Shown: positions 1-7,063, counted from the stretch's first letter. The stretch: 11,674 bases of DNA from VRUE01 sp036557525 (GCA_036557525.1 DATBHH010000036.1:1-11674), one strand, 5' to 3'. Numbers and translations are program-made. The notes: generated by a model from the letters alone, not told the origin.

Positions 1-210
1 CTTTTCGTAGTGGGAGGGCCGTACCTTCACCCGCGGGTTCCGGGCGCCGATCTCCTCGATGACCGCCGCGGTGCGATCCTCGCTGCCGTCGTCAATGACC
101 AGCACCTCGTACTCGATCCCCTCGCGCTCGAGCACGGCCACAACCCCTTCGACGGTCGCGCCGACCGACCCCTCCTCATTCTGGGCGGGGATGACGACCG
201 ACAGCTTCAT
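1..210 (-). CDS. Family 2 glycosyltransferase, N-terminal part (cut by window edge)
   Basis: Only the first 70 residues are present; the gene continues beyond the left edge. The visible part has the opening of a GT-A family 2 glycosyltransferase: a first beta strand ending in IPAQNEEGSV (residues 7-16) and the nucleotide-binding strand VLVIDDGSEDRT (36-47). The family uses an NDP-sugar donor on the cytoplasmic side; the acceptor (lipid phosphate or glycan) cannot be told from this fragment. The opening resembles DPM-like enzymes as much as chain-extending ones. The ATG at 210 overlaps the TGA of the upstream epimerase as ATGA, which supports translational coupling and this start. It is the sixth gene of the minus-strand operon. 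Confidence in the family is high, in the substrate nil. Confidence 0.88.
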   Translation of the reverse strand, partial: MKLSVVIPAQNEEGSVGATVEGVVAVLEREGIEYEVLVIDDGSEDRTAAVIEEIGARNPRVKVRPSHYEK

Positions 211-1280
211 GCCGTCGCCATCGTCCAGCGCTCGGCGTTCTGGTCGTACATCTCGTTGAGGATCTCCCCGACCCTGTAGCGCAGCTTCCAGTCCGGGTAG
301 TCGGCTTCGAACTGGCCGAGGTCCGAGATCCACCACCGATGATCGCCGATTCTCGCCTCCTCGCCGAGCTCCCACTTGAGCTCGCGGCCGGCGACCCGCT
401 CGCAGATCTCGATCGCCTCGAGCATCGAGCAGTTGCTGAACCGGCCCCCGCCGATGTTGTAGACGGCGGCAACGCGCGGGGCGGCGTGAACGGCGGCGAA
501 GGCGGCGATCAGGTCGGCGCTGTGGATGTTGTCGCGCACCTGTTTGCCGCCATAGCCGAAGACGGTGTACGGCGTCCCGGTCACGGTGCACTTCATCAGG
601 TAGGCGAGGAAACCGTGCAGCTTCGCCCCGGCGTGCTGGGGGCCGGTCAGGCAGCCGCCGCGGAAGCAGACCGTCGGCATCTCGAAGTAGCGGCCGTACT
701 CCTGGACCAGCAGGTCGGCCGCGGCCTTCGAGACGCCGAACAGCGAGTGGGTCGAGGAGTCGATCGACATCGAGGTGTCGATCCCGCGGTAGTAGCGGTG
801 CGACTCCGGCAGCTCGAGCCGCTTCTCGAGGTCCTCGAGCGGCAGCCGGTTCGGGGTGTCGCCGTAGACCTTGTTGGTCGAGCAGAAGATGAACGGGGCG
901 TCGGGGCAGTTGGCTCGGGCCGCCTCGAGCAGGTTGAGGGTGCCGTTGGCGTTGACGCCGAAGTCGGTCTGCGGGTCGCTCGCGGCCCAGTCGTGCGAGG
1001 GCTGGGCGGCGGTGTGGATCACCAGCTCGATCGAGCCGCCGTGCTCGGAGAAGATCCGGTCGACCGCGTCGCGGTCGCGGATGTCGACGTTCTCGCTGCG
1101 GAACTCGGGGTGGGCGGCGAGCAGCCGCTCGGTGACGTGCGCGGTCGAGGCCTCGGGTCCGAAGAAGGCGGCCCGCATGTCGTTCTCGATCCCGACGACG
1201 TCGTAGCCCTGGCCGACGAAATGGCCGACGGCCTCGGATCCGATCAGCCCGCCGGAGCCCGTGATGATCGCGACCGGCAT
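207..1280 (-). CDS. NAD-dependent sugar epimerase/dehydratase (CDP-paratose 2-epimerase-like SDR) with Phe in place of catalytic Tyr
   Basis: This is a 357-residue extended SDR, the normal size for NDP-sugar epimerases. It starts directly with a Rossmann strand and TGSGGLIG (residues 7-14) for NAD binding. The strand STNKVYG (134-140) is the signature I associate with CDP-paratose/tyvelose 2-epimerase (RfbE) relatives. The usual YxxxK is LFGVSK (180-185): Lys185 is kept, but the catalytic Tyr position is Phe181 (codon TTC at 740-738). FGYGGKQVRDNIH later in the chain is also typical of the RfbE-like group. I chose the ATG at 1280 because it sits just before the first strand; a longer in-frame opening to 1364 would run back into the neighbouring gene. 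GGGA lies shortly upstream. It is 11 bases after the paralogous epimerase and overlaps the next GT2 by ATGA. Likely role: modifying a nucleotide sugar for the surface glycan. The true substrate and reaction are unknown. Confidence 0.88.
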   Translation of the reverse strand: MPVAIITGSGGLIGSEAVGHFVGQGYDVVGIENDMRAAFFGPEASTAHVTERLLAAHPEFRSENVDIRDRDAVDRIFSEHGGSIELVIHTAAQPSHDWAASDPQTDFGVNANGTLNLLEAARANCPDAPFIFCSTNKVYGDTPNRLPLEDLEKRLELPESHRYYRGIDTSMSIDSSTHSLFGVSKAAADLLVQEYGRYFEMPTVCFRGGCLTGPQHAGAKLHGFLAYLMKCTVTGTPYTVFGYGGKQVRDNIHSADLIAAFAAVHAAPRVAAVYNIGGGRFSNCSMLEAIEICERVAGRELKWELGEEARIGDHRWWISDLGQFEADYPDWKLRYRVGEILNEMYDQNAERWTMATA

Positions 1281-1291
1281 CTGTCCCGCAC

Positions 1292-2380
1292 CTAATCCCT
1301 TCCCCCCGCCGGGGTCTCGATTTCGAGCGCGGCGGCGATCCGATCCTCGTCCGCCGCGACCCAATTATGGATATCGGACAGCACCTGCTCGGCGCTGCGC
1401 CGCGGGCGCCACTCGTCCAGGCCGAAGATCTTCGCGCAATCGGAGAGGTAGATGGGGACATCCCCCTCGCGGGTCTCGGCGACGGGCTCAATCGCGACCT
1501 CGTTCCCGGTCAGCCGCCGGCAGATCTCGGTCGTCTCCAGCAGCGAGAGGCTGCACTCGCGGCCGCCGCCGACGTTGACGGTCCGCCCGTCCCACTCCTC
1601 GGCAGCCAGGAGCTGGCGCTCGACGAGGTCGACCAGGTCCTCGATGTGAAGAAGGTCGCGGACCTGCTTGCCCTCGCCGCCGAACCCGATGTAGGAGAGC
1701 GGCCGGCGGAAGTGGTGGGCGAGCACCCAGTGGGTGAAGACGCCCTGGTCGACCCTGCCCATCTGCCAGGGGCCGGCGATCACGCCGCAGCGGTCGACGA
1801 CCGCGGGCACACCCTGGCCCGTGCGGTACTCCTCGATCAGGAGCTCGGCGGCGAGCTTGGTCGCGCCGTAGAGGGTCCGGTGGCCGATCATCGGGAACTC
1901 CTCGGAGATACCCGCGGCGGATGCGCCGGGAACGCCCTGCTCCTCGGCCAGCTCGAGGCGGGTCTCCGCCTCGACCGTGGCGAGGGCAAGCTGGGGCTCG
2001 ACCGGGTAGACGCGGCTGGTCGAGAGGAAGACGAGGAAGGCGCCGTCGCGGCGCGCCAGCTCGAGGCAGTTGTAGGCGCCGGTCAGGTTGGTGTGGACGA
2101 GGTAGCCGGTGTCGCCGTCGGTCCCGCTCATCACCGAGGGCTCGGCCGAGCACTCGATCAGCGCCGAGAGCTCGGGCAGCGCGTCGAGGTCGGCGGGCTC
2201 GCGGACGTCGCCGCGGACGAACCCGACGCCCGCCTCCTCGAGCCGCGGCAGGTTCAGCTCCGAGCCGCGCCGGTAGAGGTTGTCGAGGGCGAGGATCTCC
2301 CACTCGGGGTGGCGCTCGGCGAGCGAGACCGCGAGGTTGGAGCCGACGAACCCGGCTCCGCCGGTGATGAGCAGGCGCAT
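1292..2380 (-). CDS. NAD-dependent sugar epimerase (CDP-paratose/tyvelose 2-epimerase-like SDR)
   Basis: This is a 362-residue extended SDR, a paralogue of the gene directly downstream. Its NAD-binding motif is TGGAGFVG (residues 6-13). It is followed by ALDNLYRRGSELNL (31-44), close to the DNL-R-GS-NL segment I remember from RfbE-type enzymes, then LSTSRVYP (119-126). The catalytic YxxxK is intact as Tyr171-GAT-Lys175. GFGGEGKQVRDLLHIEDL supports the same subfamily. The reaction expected from the family is inversion at a sugar carbon through a transient keto-sugar with bound NAD, in the cytoplasm. No CDP-glucose pyrophosphorylase, 4,6-dehydratase or 3-dehydrase gene is in the window, so I do not claim paratose or tyvelose. 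The ATG at 2380 overlaps the preceding GT2 stop as TGATG, which fixes the start; the longer in-frame opening to 2554 would overlap that gene. Its tandem position with a Phe-variant paralogue suggests sequential or paired action, which is inference. Confidence 0.9.
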   Translation of the reverse strand: MRLLITGGAGFVGSNLAVSLAERHPEWEILALDNLYRRGSELNLPRLEEAGVGFVRGDVREPADLDALPELSALIECSAEPSVMSGTDGDTGYLVHTNLTGAYNCLELARRDGAFLVFLSTSRVYPVEPQLALATVEAETRLELAEEQGVPGASAAGISEEFPMIGHRTLYGATKLAAELLIEEYRTGQGVPAVVDRCGVIAGPWQMGRVDQGVFTHWVLAHHFRRPLSYIGFGGEGKQVRDLLHIEDLVDLVERQLLAAEEWDGRTVNVGGGRECSLSLLETTEICRRLTGNEVAIEPVAETREGDVPIYLSDCAKIFGLDEWRPRRSAEQVLSDIHNWVAADEDRIAAALEIETPAGGRD

Positions 2381-3345
2381 CACCGGGCCTCGTCCGGGAT
2401 GCCGATGAGCCCGGCGCTCTCGCCGTCGTGGAGGTCCTCGACGCTGCTGAGGGACACGGCGCGCGTCTGCGAGAACAGCATGAAGAGGGTGACGAAGTTC
2501 CCAAGCGCGATCAGCGAGATGATCAGCGAGGCGAGGGCGGTGATGCTGGCCCACCCGGGGATCGCCGAGTCGGTGAAGAGCTTGACGCAGACGATCGCGA
2601 TCGCGATCGCGATCCCGAGCACGAGGAAGAAGGTGAACGCCGCCAGCGCCCGCACGGCGATCCGCTCGGTGAACGGCATCAGCATCCGCAGCCCGTGGGT
2701 CGAGAGGCGCCCGAAGGTCATCTTCGACTCGCCCTCGTAGCGCTCCCCCCGCGGGCAGGGGACGTAGGCGATCGGCAGGTCGAGTGCGAGCAGGGTCGAG
2801 GAGTAGGCGAGGTCGAACATCGGGTGGCGGAGCGCCCTCCTCGCGACCGAGCCGCGCATCGCGGCGAAGTTGCCGCTGCGGACCGTCGTCCCGGTCAGGC
2901 CCCGGAAGAGGACGCGGAAGAGCCAGTACATCAGCTTGAACCCGAACGACTCGTTGCGTTCTGTCCGCAGCGCGAGCGCGACCCTCTGCTCCCGGCCCTG
3001 CTCGTCGCGAAGGGGGGCGATCAGCCGCGGAAGATCGGCGGGGCGGTCCTCGCCGTCGGCGTCGAGGGTGACGACCAGGTCATCGTCGGCGATCGCCGGC
3101 AAAACGCGGCGCAGGGCGAAGACGATCGCCCGCTGGTGGCCGAGGTTGAACGGCGGCTCGAGGACGACGACGTCGTCGAGGGCGCGCAGCAGCTCGATTT
3201 CGGGATCCTGGCCGGCGGTGTCGTCGGCGACGACGAAGCGGGCGCGGTCGATGCCGGCCTCGGGCGCGATCTCCAGCAGCCGCTCGCGGAGGATCAGGAA
3301 CGATTGGACGTCCCTGTAGACAGGTGTCACGAACCAGGCGTTCAT
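2380..3345 (-). CDS. Polyprenyl-phosphate glycosyltransferase, GtrB/DPM-like GT2 with two C-terminal membrane segments
   Basis: This 321-residue protein has a GT-A domain followed by two hydrophobic segments at about 231-256 and 268-291, the layout of GtrB-like enzymes. Visible motifs are NLGHQRAIVFAL (67-78), the metal/donor site TLDADGEDRP (93-102) with Asp95 and Asp97, and GESKM (205-209), where family members carry AGESKY. Such enzymes transfer a sugar from an NDP-sugar to undecaprenyl phosphate on the cytoplasmic face, giving a lipid-linked sugar for GT-C transferases outside. The gene lies one base after the stop of a GT-C-like membrane protein and overlaps the following epimerase by TGATG, so donor maker and donor user look co-translated. 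I chose the ATG at 3345; the upstream opening to 3477 would overlap the previous gene. An Ile-Ala tract (245-251) in the first membrane segment is encoded by a tandem hexamer. The sugar identity is unknown. Confidence 0.88.
   Translation of the reverse strand: MNAWFVTPVYRDVQSFLILRERLLEIAPEAGIDRARFVVADDTAGQDPEIELLRALDDVVVLEPPFNLGHQRAIVFALRRVLPAIADDDLVVTLDADGEDRPADLPRLIAPLRDEQGREQRVALALRTERNESFGFKLMYWLFRVLFRGLTGTTVRSGNFAAMRGSVARRALRHPMFDLAYSSTLLALDLPIAYVPCPRGERYEGESKMTFGRLSTHGLRMLMPFTERIAVRALAAFTFFLVLGIAIAIAIVCVKLFTDSAIPGWASITALASLIISLIALGNFVTLFMLFSQTRAVSLSSVEDLHDGESAGLIGIPDEAR
2592..2614. repeat. Tandem hexamer CGATCG, about 3.8 copies, inside a membrane-segment codon run
   Basis: Four consecutive CGATCG units (the last imperfect) lie within the GtrB-like gene. 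On the coding strand they read as alternating Ile and Ala codons in the first C-terminal membrane helix. Slippage by one unit would add or remove two residues without changing the frame, so this is not an on/off phase switch. It also contains two overlapping GCGATCGC octamers. Confidence 0.85.
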
Positions 3346-3346
3346 C

Positions 3347-5248
3347 TCAGCCCGAGGCGGTGCCGTCGCGGCGCAGCAACTTGTATGTGCCGACCGTCGC
3401 GACCGGCTCGAAGCCGCTGTGGAGATACTCGACCAGAGGCCCTTCCGGCGGGGCGCCCGCGGTCCAGCCCAGGGCAAGCGGTTCGTTTTCGAGCACGCAG
3501 AGGTCGGGGATGTCGCTGGTTTCGTCGATCACCCGCTGCTGCCTCGCGTCGTCGAACAGGGTGGTCCAAGCGGTGGCGTTGCTGCCGGTCGGCGGCTCCT
3601 GTTCGGTCCAGAAGTAGAAGCTGTTCATTCCGGGCAAGGTGAGAAAAGCGTTGCAGTAGCGGTCGATCGCGGTCGTGACGTGGCGGTAGACGAGAGCTTC
3701 TTCGGGGACCGGCACCCGCACGTCGCCGGCGCCGGGGAGTTCGAGCGGCGTCGCCAGGTCGAAGGCGTTGCGGTCGTCGCGCAGCGGGATTCGCAGGTTT
3801 TCGTTCGCGAGGAACAGGACCAATATCGCAGCCGCGGCCGCCGCGATCGCCAGTGCCGGCCGGCGCCGGTCCGGTCCGAGAGCCGCCACCAGGCCACGGG
3901 CCCCGTTCGCGACGCAGACGAGGCCGACGGGTACCAGGAGGAAGGTCGACCACGCGACCTGGCTCCCCGCGACGGGGTAGGCGTGCAGGGCCTCGAGGAC
4001 GGCCAGCAGGGGGAGCAGGGTCCGGGCGAAGATGCTTCCCCCCGACCCGCCCTCCTCGCCGGCGACCGGGATCAGGGCGACCCAGGCGAAGGCTAGGAAC
4101 ATGAACTTTTCGGCCGGCAGAGCGAGGAGGCCGTACGGCAGCGTCCTGCCGATCGGCGAGAGTGCGATCTCGGCGCCGATCAGGAGGCTGAACAGAGCCG
4201 GCGCGCCTCGAAGCCAGCCTGGGACCTCAGGGCGCCGTCGGGAGAGCGCCCAGTAGACGATCGCCGTCGCCAGGCCGAGCGCGTCGAAGATCAGGAGCTT
4301 GTCCTGCCAGGGGAACGGGATCGTGAACGCGTCGGCCTGCCGCAGCGGCTGGCTGATCACCCCTTCCCAGAGGGCGCTCGGCCCGGTCCCCGACCCGACC
4401 ACCGCAAGCAGGACGACGAGCGCGGTCACCGCGAAGCCGCCGACGATCCAGACCAGCTCCTGGGGCGAGCGCCGCTCGACGTCCCGCGCCCGCAGCGCGA
4501 TCACCGCCGCGAGCGCGGCGATCGCGACGTGGAACGCGTAGCCCCGTGCCCAGGATTCGTCGAACTTGCCGACCATCAGCAGGATCGGGACGGCGACGAA
4601 CACCGCCTCGACCCCGAGACGAAGCCAGGAGCGCGACGAGAGGTTCGGGTAGCTGGCAGCGCAGAGCAGGGCGACGGCGATCAGGGCGAAGACGCCGACG
4701 TTGATCTTGGTCAGGGTCAACGCCGCGAGCAACCCTCCGAGAATCGCCATCGGGTAGACGCTGAGCCTGTCCCTGACCAGGCAGGCGGCGGCGAGTATCA
4801 GGACCAGGAGGAGGGAGATGAGGCCCCCCGGATGCATCGGCTCGTTCGGCGCGACGCTGAGCGCTGTGAAGGCGAGGATCTGACCTGCCGCACCGAGCAG
4901 GACGCTGTTCGTCATCCGCCAGACCGCGAGGCCGAGGATGAGGCTGGCGGCGACCCAGACGACGAGCGTCACGATCCGCCCGGAGTCGTGATCGACGGTG
5001 ATGCCGAAGACGCCGAACACCGTCCCCCAGAGCTCGTAGTAGAACGGCCCGTACTGGGTGAAGACACGATCGTAGAGAGACCCGTGGTCGATGAACGAGC
5101 GCAGCGCGACGAGCATGTAGCCCTCGTCGTCGTAGGACGCGAACCCGTACATCATCCGCGGCGCCGCGATCAGGACGGTCATCGTCGTCACCGCCCCGAA
5201 CGCGAGCGCGGTCCACAGCCACCTCCACCTCCGGAATATCGCCTCCAT
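3347..5248 (-). CDS. Multi-pass membrane protein, probable GT-C (GT39-like) glycosyltransferase with extracytoplasmic C-terminal domain
   Basis: This 633-residue protein has an N-terminal hydrophobic segment (about 10-30), then SYDDEGYM (38-45) in the first external loop and YGPFYYELWG (66-75). Roughly ten further hydrophobic segments run to about residue 482. An acidic D-D-E motif in the first loop, with aromatic/Gly-Pro surroundings, is the usual look of GT-C transferases that take polyprenyl-phosphate sugars outside the membrane. The last 150 residues (483-633) are hydrophilic and contain LPGMNSFYFWTEQEPPTG (538-555), which looks conserved but which I cannot assign. I chose the ATG at 5248 because it makes a TGATG overlap with the methyltransferase stop; the in-frame extension to 5902 would lie over that gene. 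The stop is one base before the GtrB-like GT2 start, so the two probably work as donor maker and transferase. It could instead be a non-catalytic member of the superfamily. Confidence 0.82.
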   Translation of the reverse strand: MEAIFRRWRWLWTALAFGAVTTMTVLIAAPRMMYGFASYDDEGYMLVALRSFIDHGSLYDRVFTQYGPFYYELWGTVFGVFGITVDHDSGRIVTLVVWVAASLILGLAVWRMTNSVLLGAAGQILAFTALSVAPNEPMHPGGLISLLLVLILAAACLVRDRLSVYPMAILGGLLAALTLTKINVGVFALIAVALLCAASYPNLSSRSWLRLGVEAVFVAVPILLMVGKFDESWARGYAFHVAIAALAAVIALRARDVERRSPQELVWIVGGFAVTALVVLLAVVGSGTGPSALWEGVISQPLRQADAFTIPFPWQDKLLIFDALGLATAIVYWALSRRRPEVPGWLRGAPALFSLLIGAEIALSPIGRTLPYGLLALPAEKFMFLAFAWVALIPVAGEEGGSGGSIFARTLLPLLAVLEALHAYPVAGSQVAWSTFLLVPVGLVCVANGARGLVAALGPDRRRPALAIAAAAAAILVLFLANENLRIPLRDDRNAFDLATPLELPGAGDVRVPVPEEALVYRHVTTAIDRYCNAFLTLPGMNSFYFWTEQEPPTGSNATAWTTLFDDARQQRVIDETSDIPDLCVLENEPLALGWTAGAPPEGPLVEYLHSGFEPVATVGTYKLLRRDGTASG

Positions 5249-5973
5249 CAGCCGGCTCGCCGCAGCACGGCGAGCAGCGAGGTTCCCGCTGGCCAGAGCC
5301 GGCGCGCCCTCGTCGTCGCCGTCCCGAGCCGGTAGAGGCTCCCGTTCAACCATCCGGGCAGGTCCGGGAACTCGGCGTCCAGCGCGTCGGCCTCGGTGAC
5401 GTCGTCGCTGCGGCGCAGGCGGCGCACCCAGCCGGCGGGCAGGAGCTCGGGGAACAGGTAGCTGAGCTCGACGACCTCGAACTGCCCGGCCGGCAGCGCC
5501 GCGAGAAGCGAGGCCTTGCGGTAGCGGCGGAAGTGCCCGAGAGCGGTGTCCCACCCCGACCAGAGCGAGGGCATCGCCGGCACCGTCAGGATCAGCAGCG
5601 AGCCGCTCCCCATCTTCGCCGCGAGCTGCGCCATGAAGGCCCGGTCCTCCTCCTGGTGCTCGAGGACGTCGAGGAGGGTGACCCACCGCGCCCGGCCGAA
5701 GGAGTCGCTCTCCCGCAGGTTCGCCTCGGTGCCGAATCGCTCGGCGAGGCCGGCCTCGAGGCCGGCGATCGGCTCGATGTATCGGTAGCCGATCTCGGGA
5801 CGGCGAACACTCAGCAGGTCGCCGAGGAAGCCGGTCCCCGCCCCGACGTCGACGAGCTCGGCCTCGCCCGCGGACGGCAGGAGGCTGCAGACCAGGTCCC
5901 ACCGGATCCGGTTCCAGAAGAAGTTCCGCGACCGTTCCGCCTGGCGATTCAGGTGTTGCTCGAGCGTGCTCAT
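5248..5973 (-). CDS. Class I SAM-dependent methyltransferase
   Basis: This 241-residue soluble protein has the SAM-binding motif I VDVGAGTG (residues 41-48), the post-strand acidic motif LLDVLEH (100-106), and VPAMPSLWSGWD followed by GHFRRY (131-151). That last segment I associate with methyltransferases placed beside polyprenyl-phosphate glycosyltransferases in glycan loci. The likely role is O- or N-methylation of a sugar or glycan intermediate in the cytoplasm; the acceptor is unknown. It is the first gene of the minus-strand operon, and its TGA overlaps the next ATG. I prefer the ATG at 5973, which gives a normal N-terminus. In-frame alternatives are a GTG at 6015 and an ATG at 6042; neither has a good ribosome binding site, and the ATG at 5973 has only GGGA some 15 bases away. 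The start is therefore less certain than the family. Confidence 0.87.
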   Translation of the reverse strand: MSTLEQHLNRQAERSRNFFWNRIRWDLVCSLLPSAGEAELVDVGAGTGFLGDLLSVRRPEIGYRYIEPIAGLEAGLAERFGTEANLRESDSFGRARWVTLLDVLEHQEEDRAFMAQLAAKMGSGSLLILTVPAMPSLWSGWDTALGHFRRYRKASLLAALPAGQFEVVELSYLFPELLPAGWVRRLRRSDDVTEADALDAEFPDLPGWLNGSLYRLGTATTRARRLWPAGTSLLAVLRRAG

Positions 5974-6015
5974 CGGTGCTTGCGTCCCGGTGGATTCCCC
6001 GCCAACCGGCGACAC

Positions 6016-6021
6016 AGCGTA
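6016..6021 (-). promoter_or_regulatory. Candidate -10 hexamer TACGCT for the minus-strand operon
   Basis: Read on the minus strand, TACGCT fits the actinobacterial TAnnnT -10 pattern and lies about 42 bases before the methyltransferase ATG. It overlaps the 8-base palindrome GTACGTAC (6019-6026). I see no matching -35 element. This is the only promoter-like hexamer I noted in the divergent gap on this strand, so the call is tentative. Confidence 0.3.
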
Positions 6022-6070
6022 CGTACTGAGACGGAACGACATGCCGGCGCGAATCTCGCGGTCAAACCGA

Positions 6071-6076
6071 TACCCT
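6071..6076 (+). promoter_or_regulatory. Candidate -10 hexamer TACCCT giving a leaderless GTG start
   Basis: TACCCT fits TAnnnT and is followed by six bases and then the GTG at 6083. That is the spacing expected if transcription begins at the start codon itself. No Shine-Dalgarno sequence precedes this GTG, which agrees with a leaderless message. I see no clear -35 element. Confidence 0.4.
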
Positions 6077-6082
6077 CGCCTG

Positions 6083-7063
6083 GTGCCTGAGAGAAATGCC
6101 TCGACCGGCCGCGACGGGCAGGGCCGGCCCGGCGACTCGGTGCTGGTGGTGGGGTTGGGCTTCATCGGCTCGCACGTGGCCTCGGAGCTCACCTCGCGCG
6201 GGCGCCGCTTCACCGTCCTGACCCGCACCCCGCCGCCGCGCGAGGTCGCCGACGCGATCGGGCCCGAGGAGCTGCGAATCGGCGACGCCGCCGACCTCCC
6301 CACCATCGCGGGCTCGCTGGATGGGGTGTCGGAGGTCGTCTACTGCGCCGGCGGCAAGCTCCCGGCGCAGACCGAGGAGGACCCGGAGCTGAGCACCGAA
6401 CTGACACTCGAGCCGATCAACGCCCTGCTCACCTGCCTTCGCGACCGCCCCGGAGTCGGCCTGACCTACGTCTCCTCCGGCGGGACGGTCTACGGAGAGC
6501 CGGCAAGCGTTCCCGTGCCCGAGGATGCGCCGACGGCGCCGCGGGCGATCTACGGGCGGCTGCACCTCGCCTGCGAGGCGGCGATCGAACGGGCGCGCGA
6601 GACCGCCGGCCTCGACGCCCGCATCCTGCGCTGCTCGACCCTCTACGGCGAGCACCAGCGGCCCGATCGAGGCCAGGGCGCGGTGGTCACGTTTCTCGAC
6701 CGCATCGCGCGGGAAGAGGAGATCGTGATCTATGGCGACGGCGGCGCCGTGCGCGACTACCTCTACGCGGGCGACGTCTCGCGAACGATCGCCGACCTGC
6801 TCGATCGCGAGGACGTGCCCGGCGTCCTCAATGTCGGGTCCGGCGACGGGGTCTCCCTGAGGGACCTGGTCGAGGTGATCGAGCGCGAGGTGGGTAGGCG
6901 AGCGCGGGTCGTGACCCGCCCGGAGCGCGATTTCGAAGTCCACAAGATCGTGCTCGACATCAGCAGGCTCCGCGACCTGCTCGACTTCGAGCCGCTGCCG
7001 CTGGCCGACGGCGTCGCCCGAACCCACGCCTGGCTGGCGAGCACAACGGGACAGACGGCTTGA
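6083..7063 (+). CDS. GalE-like NAD-dependent sugar epimerase/dehydratase (SDR) with His in place of catalytic Lys
   Basis: With the GTG start this is a 326-residue extended SDR. It has VGLGFIG (residues 23-29) for NAD binding, SSGGTVYG (131-138) as in GalE-type enzymes, and YGDGGAVRDYLYAGDV, the substrate-side signature of NDP-hexose epimerases. The active site reads Tyr157-GRL-His161 (TAC at 6551, CAC at 6563), so the usual YxxxK lysine is histidine. The expected role is epimerisation or oxidation of an NDP-sugar feeding the GT4 and GT-C enzymes downstream. Upstream in-frame ATGs at 6041 and 5966 exist. I prefer GTG 6083 because of the TACCCT hexamer six bases before it and because it leaves a normal N-terminus; ATG 6041, with a weak GAGACGGAA before it, is the alternative. 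It is the first gene of the plus-strand operon; its TGA overlaps the next start as TTGA. Confidence 0.87.
   Translation: MPERNASTGRDGQGRPGDSVLVVGLGFIGSHVASELTSRGRRFTVLTRTPPPREVADAIGPEELRIGDAADLPTIAGSLDGVSEVVYCAGGKLPAQTEEDPELSTELTLEPINALLTCLRDRPGVGLTYVSSGGTVYGEPASVPVPEDAPTAPRAIYGRLHLACEAAIERARETAGLDARILRCSTLYGEHQRPDRGQGAVVTFLDRIAREEEIVIYGDGGAVRDYLYAGDVSRTIADLLDREDVPGVLNVGSGDGVSLRDLVEVIEREVGRRARVVTRPERDFEVHKIVLDISRLRDLLDFEPLPLADGVARTHAWLASTTGQTA

Noticed and set aside
339..1295. 318-codon plus-strand open frame opposite the Phe-variant epimerase
   Set aside because: Shadow of the SDR; no domain, and it would be embedded antisense in a tight operon.
207..2380. Naming the two SDRs rfbE and claiming CDP-tyvelose synthesis
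   Set aside because: The dedicated CDP-sugar precursor genes are not in the window and one paralogue lacks the catalytic Tyr.
2592..2614. Hexamer repeat as a phase-variation on/off switch
   Set aside because: The unit is six bases, so gain or loss keeps the reading frame.
1367..2740. 457-codon open frame on the plus strand opposite the epimerase and GtrB-like genes
   Set aside because: It is antisense to two clear genes, has no recognisable motif and a composition typical of a GC-rich shadow frame.
2428..3642. 404-codon plus-strand open frame opposite the GtrB-like gene
   Set aside because: Charged, low-complexity translation without motifs; the opposite strand has full GT2 motifs.
5249..5902. 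N-terminal extension of the minus-strand GT-C gene by 218 codons
   Set aside because: It lies entirely on the methyltransferase in another frame and translates to Arg/Pro/Gly-rich sequence; the ATG at 5248 makes a TGATG junction.
6062..7027. 321-codon minus-strand open frame opposite the GalE-like SDR
   Set aside because: No motif; the plus strand encodes a complete SDR.
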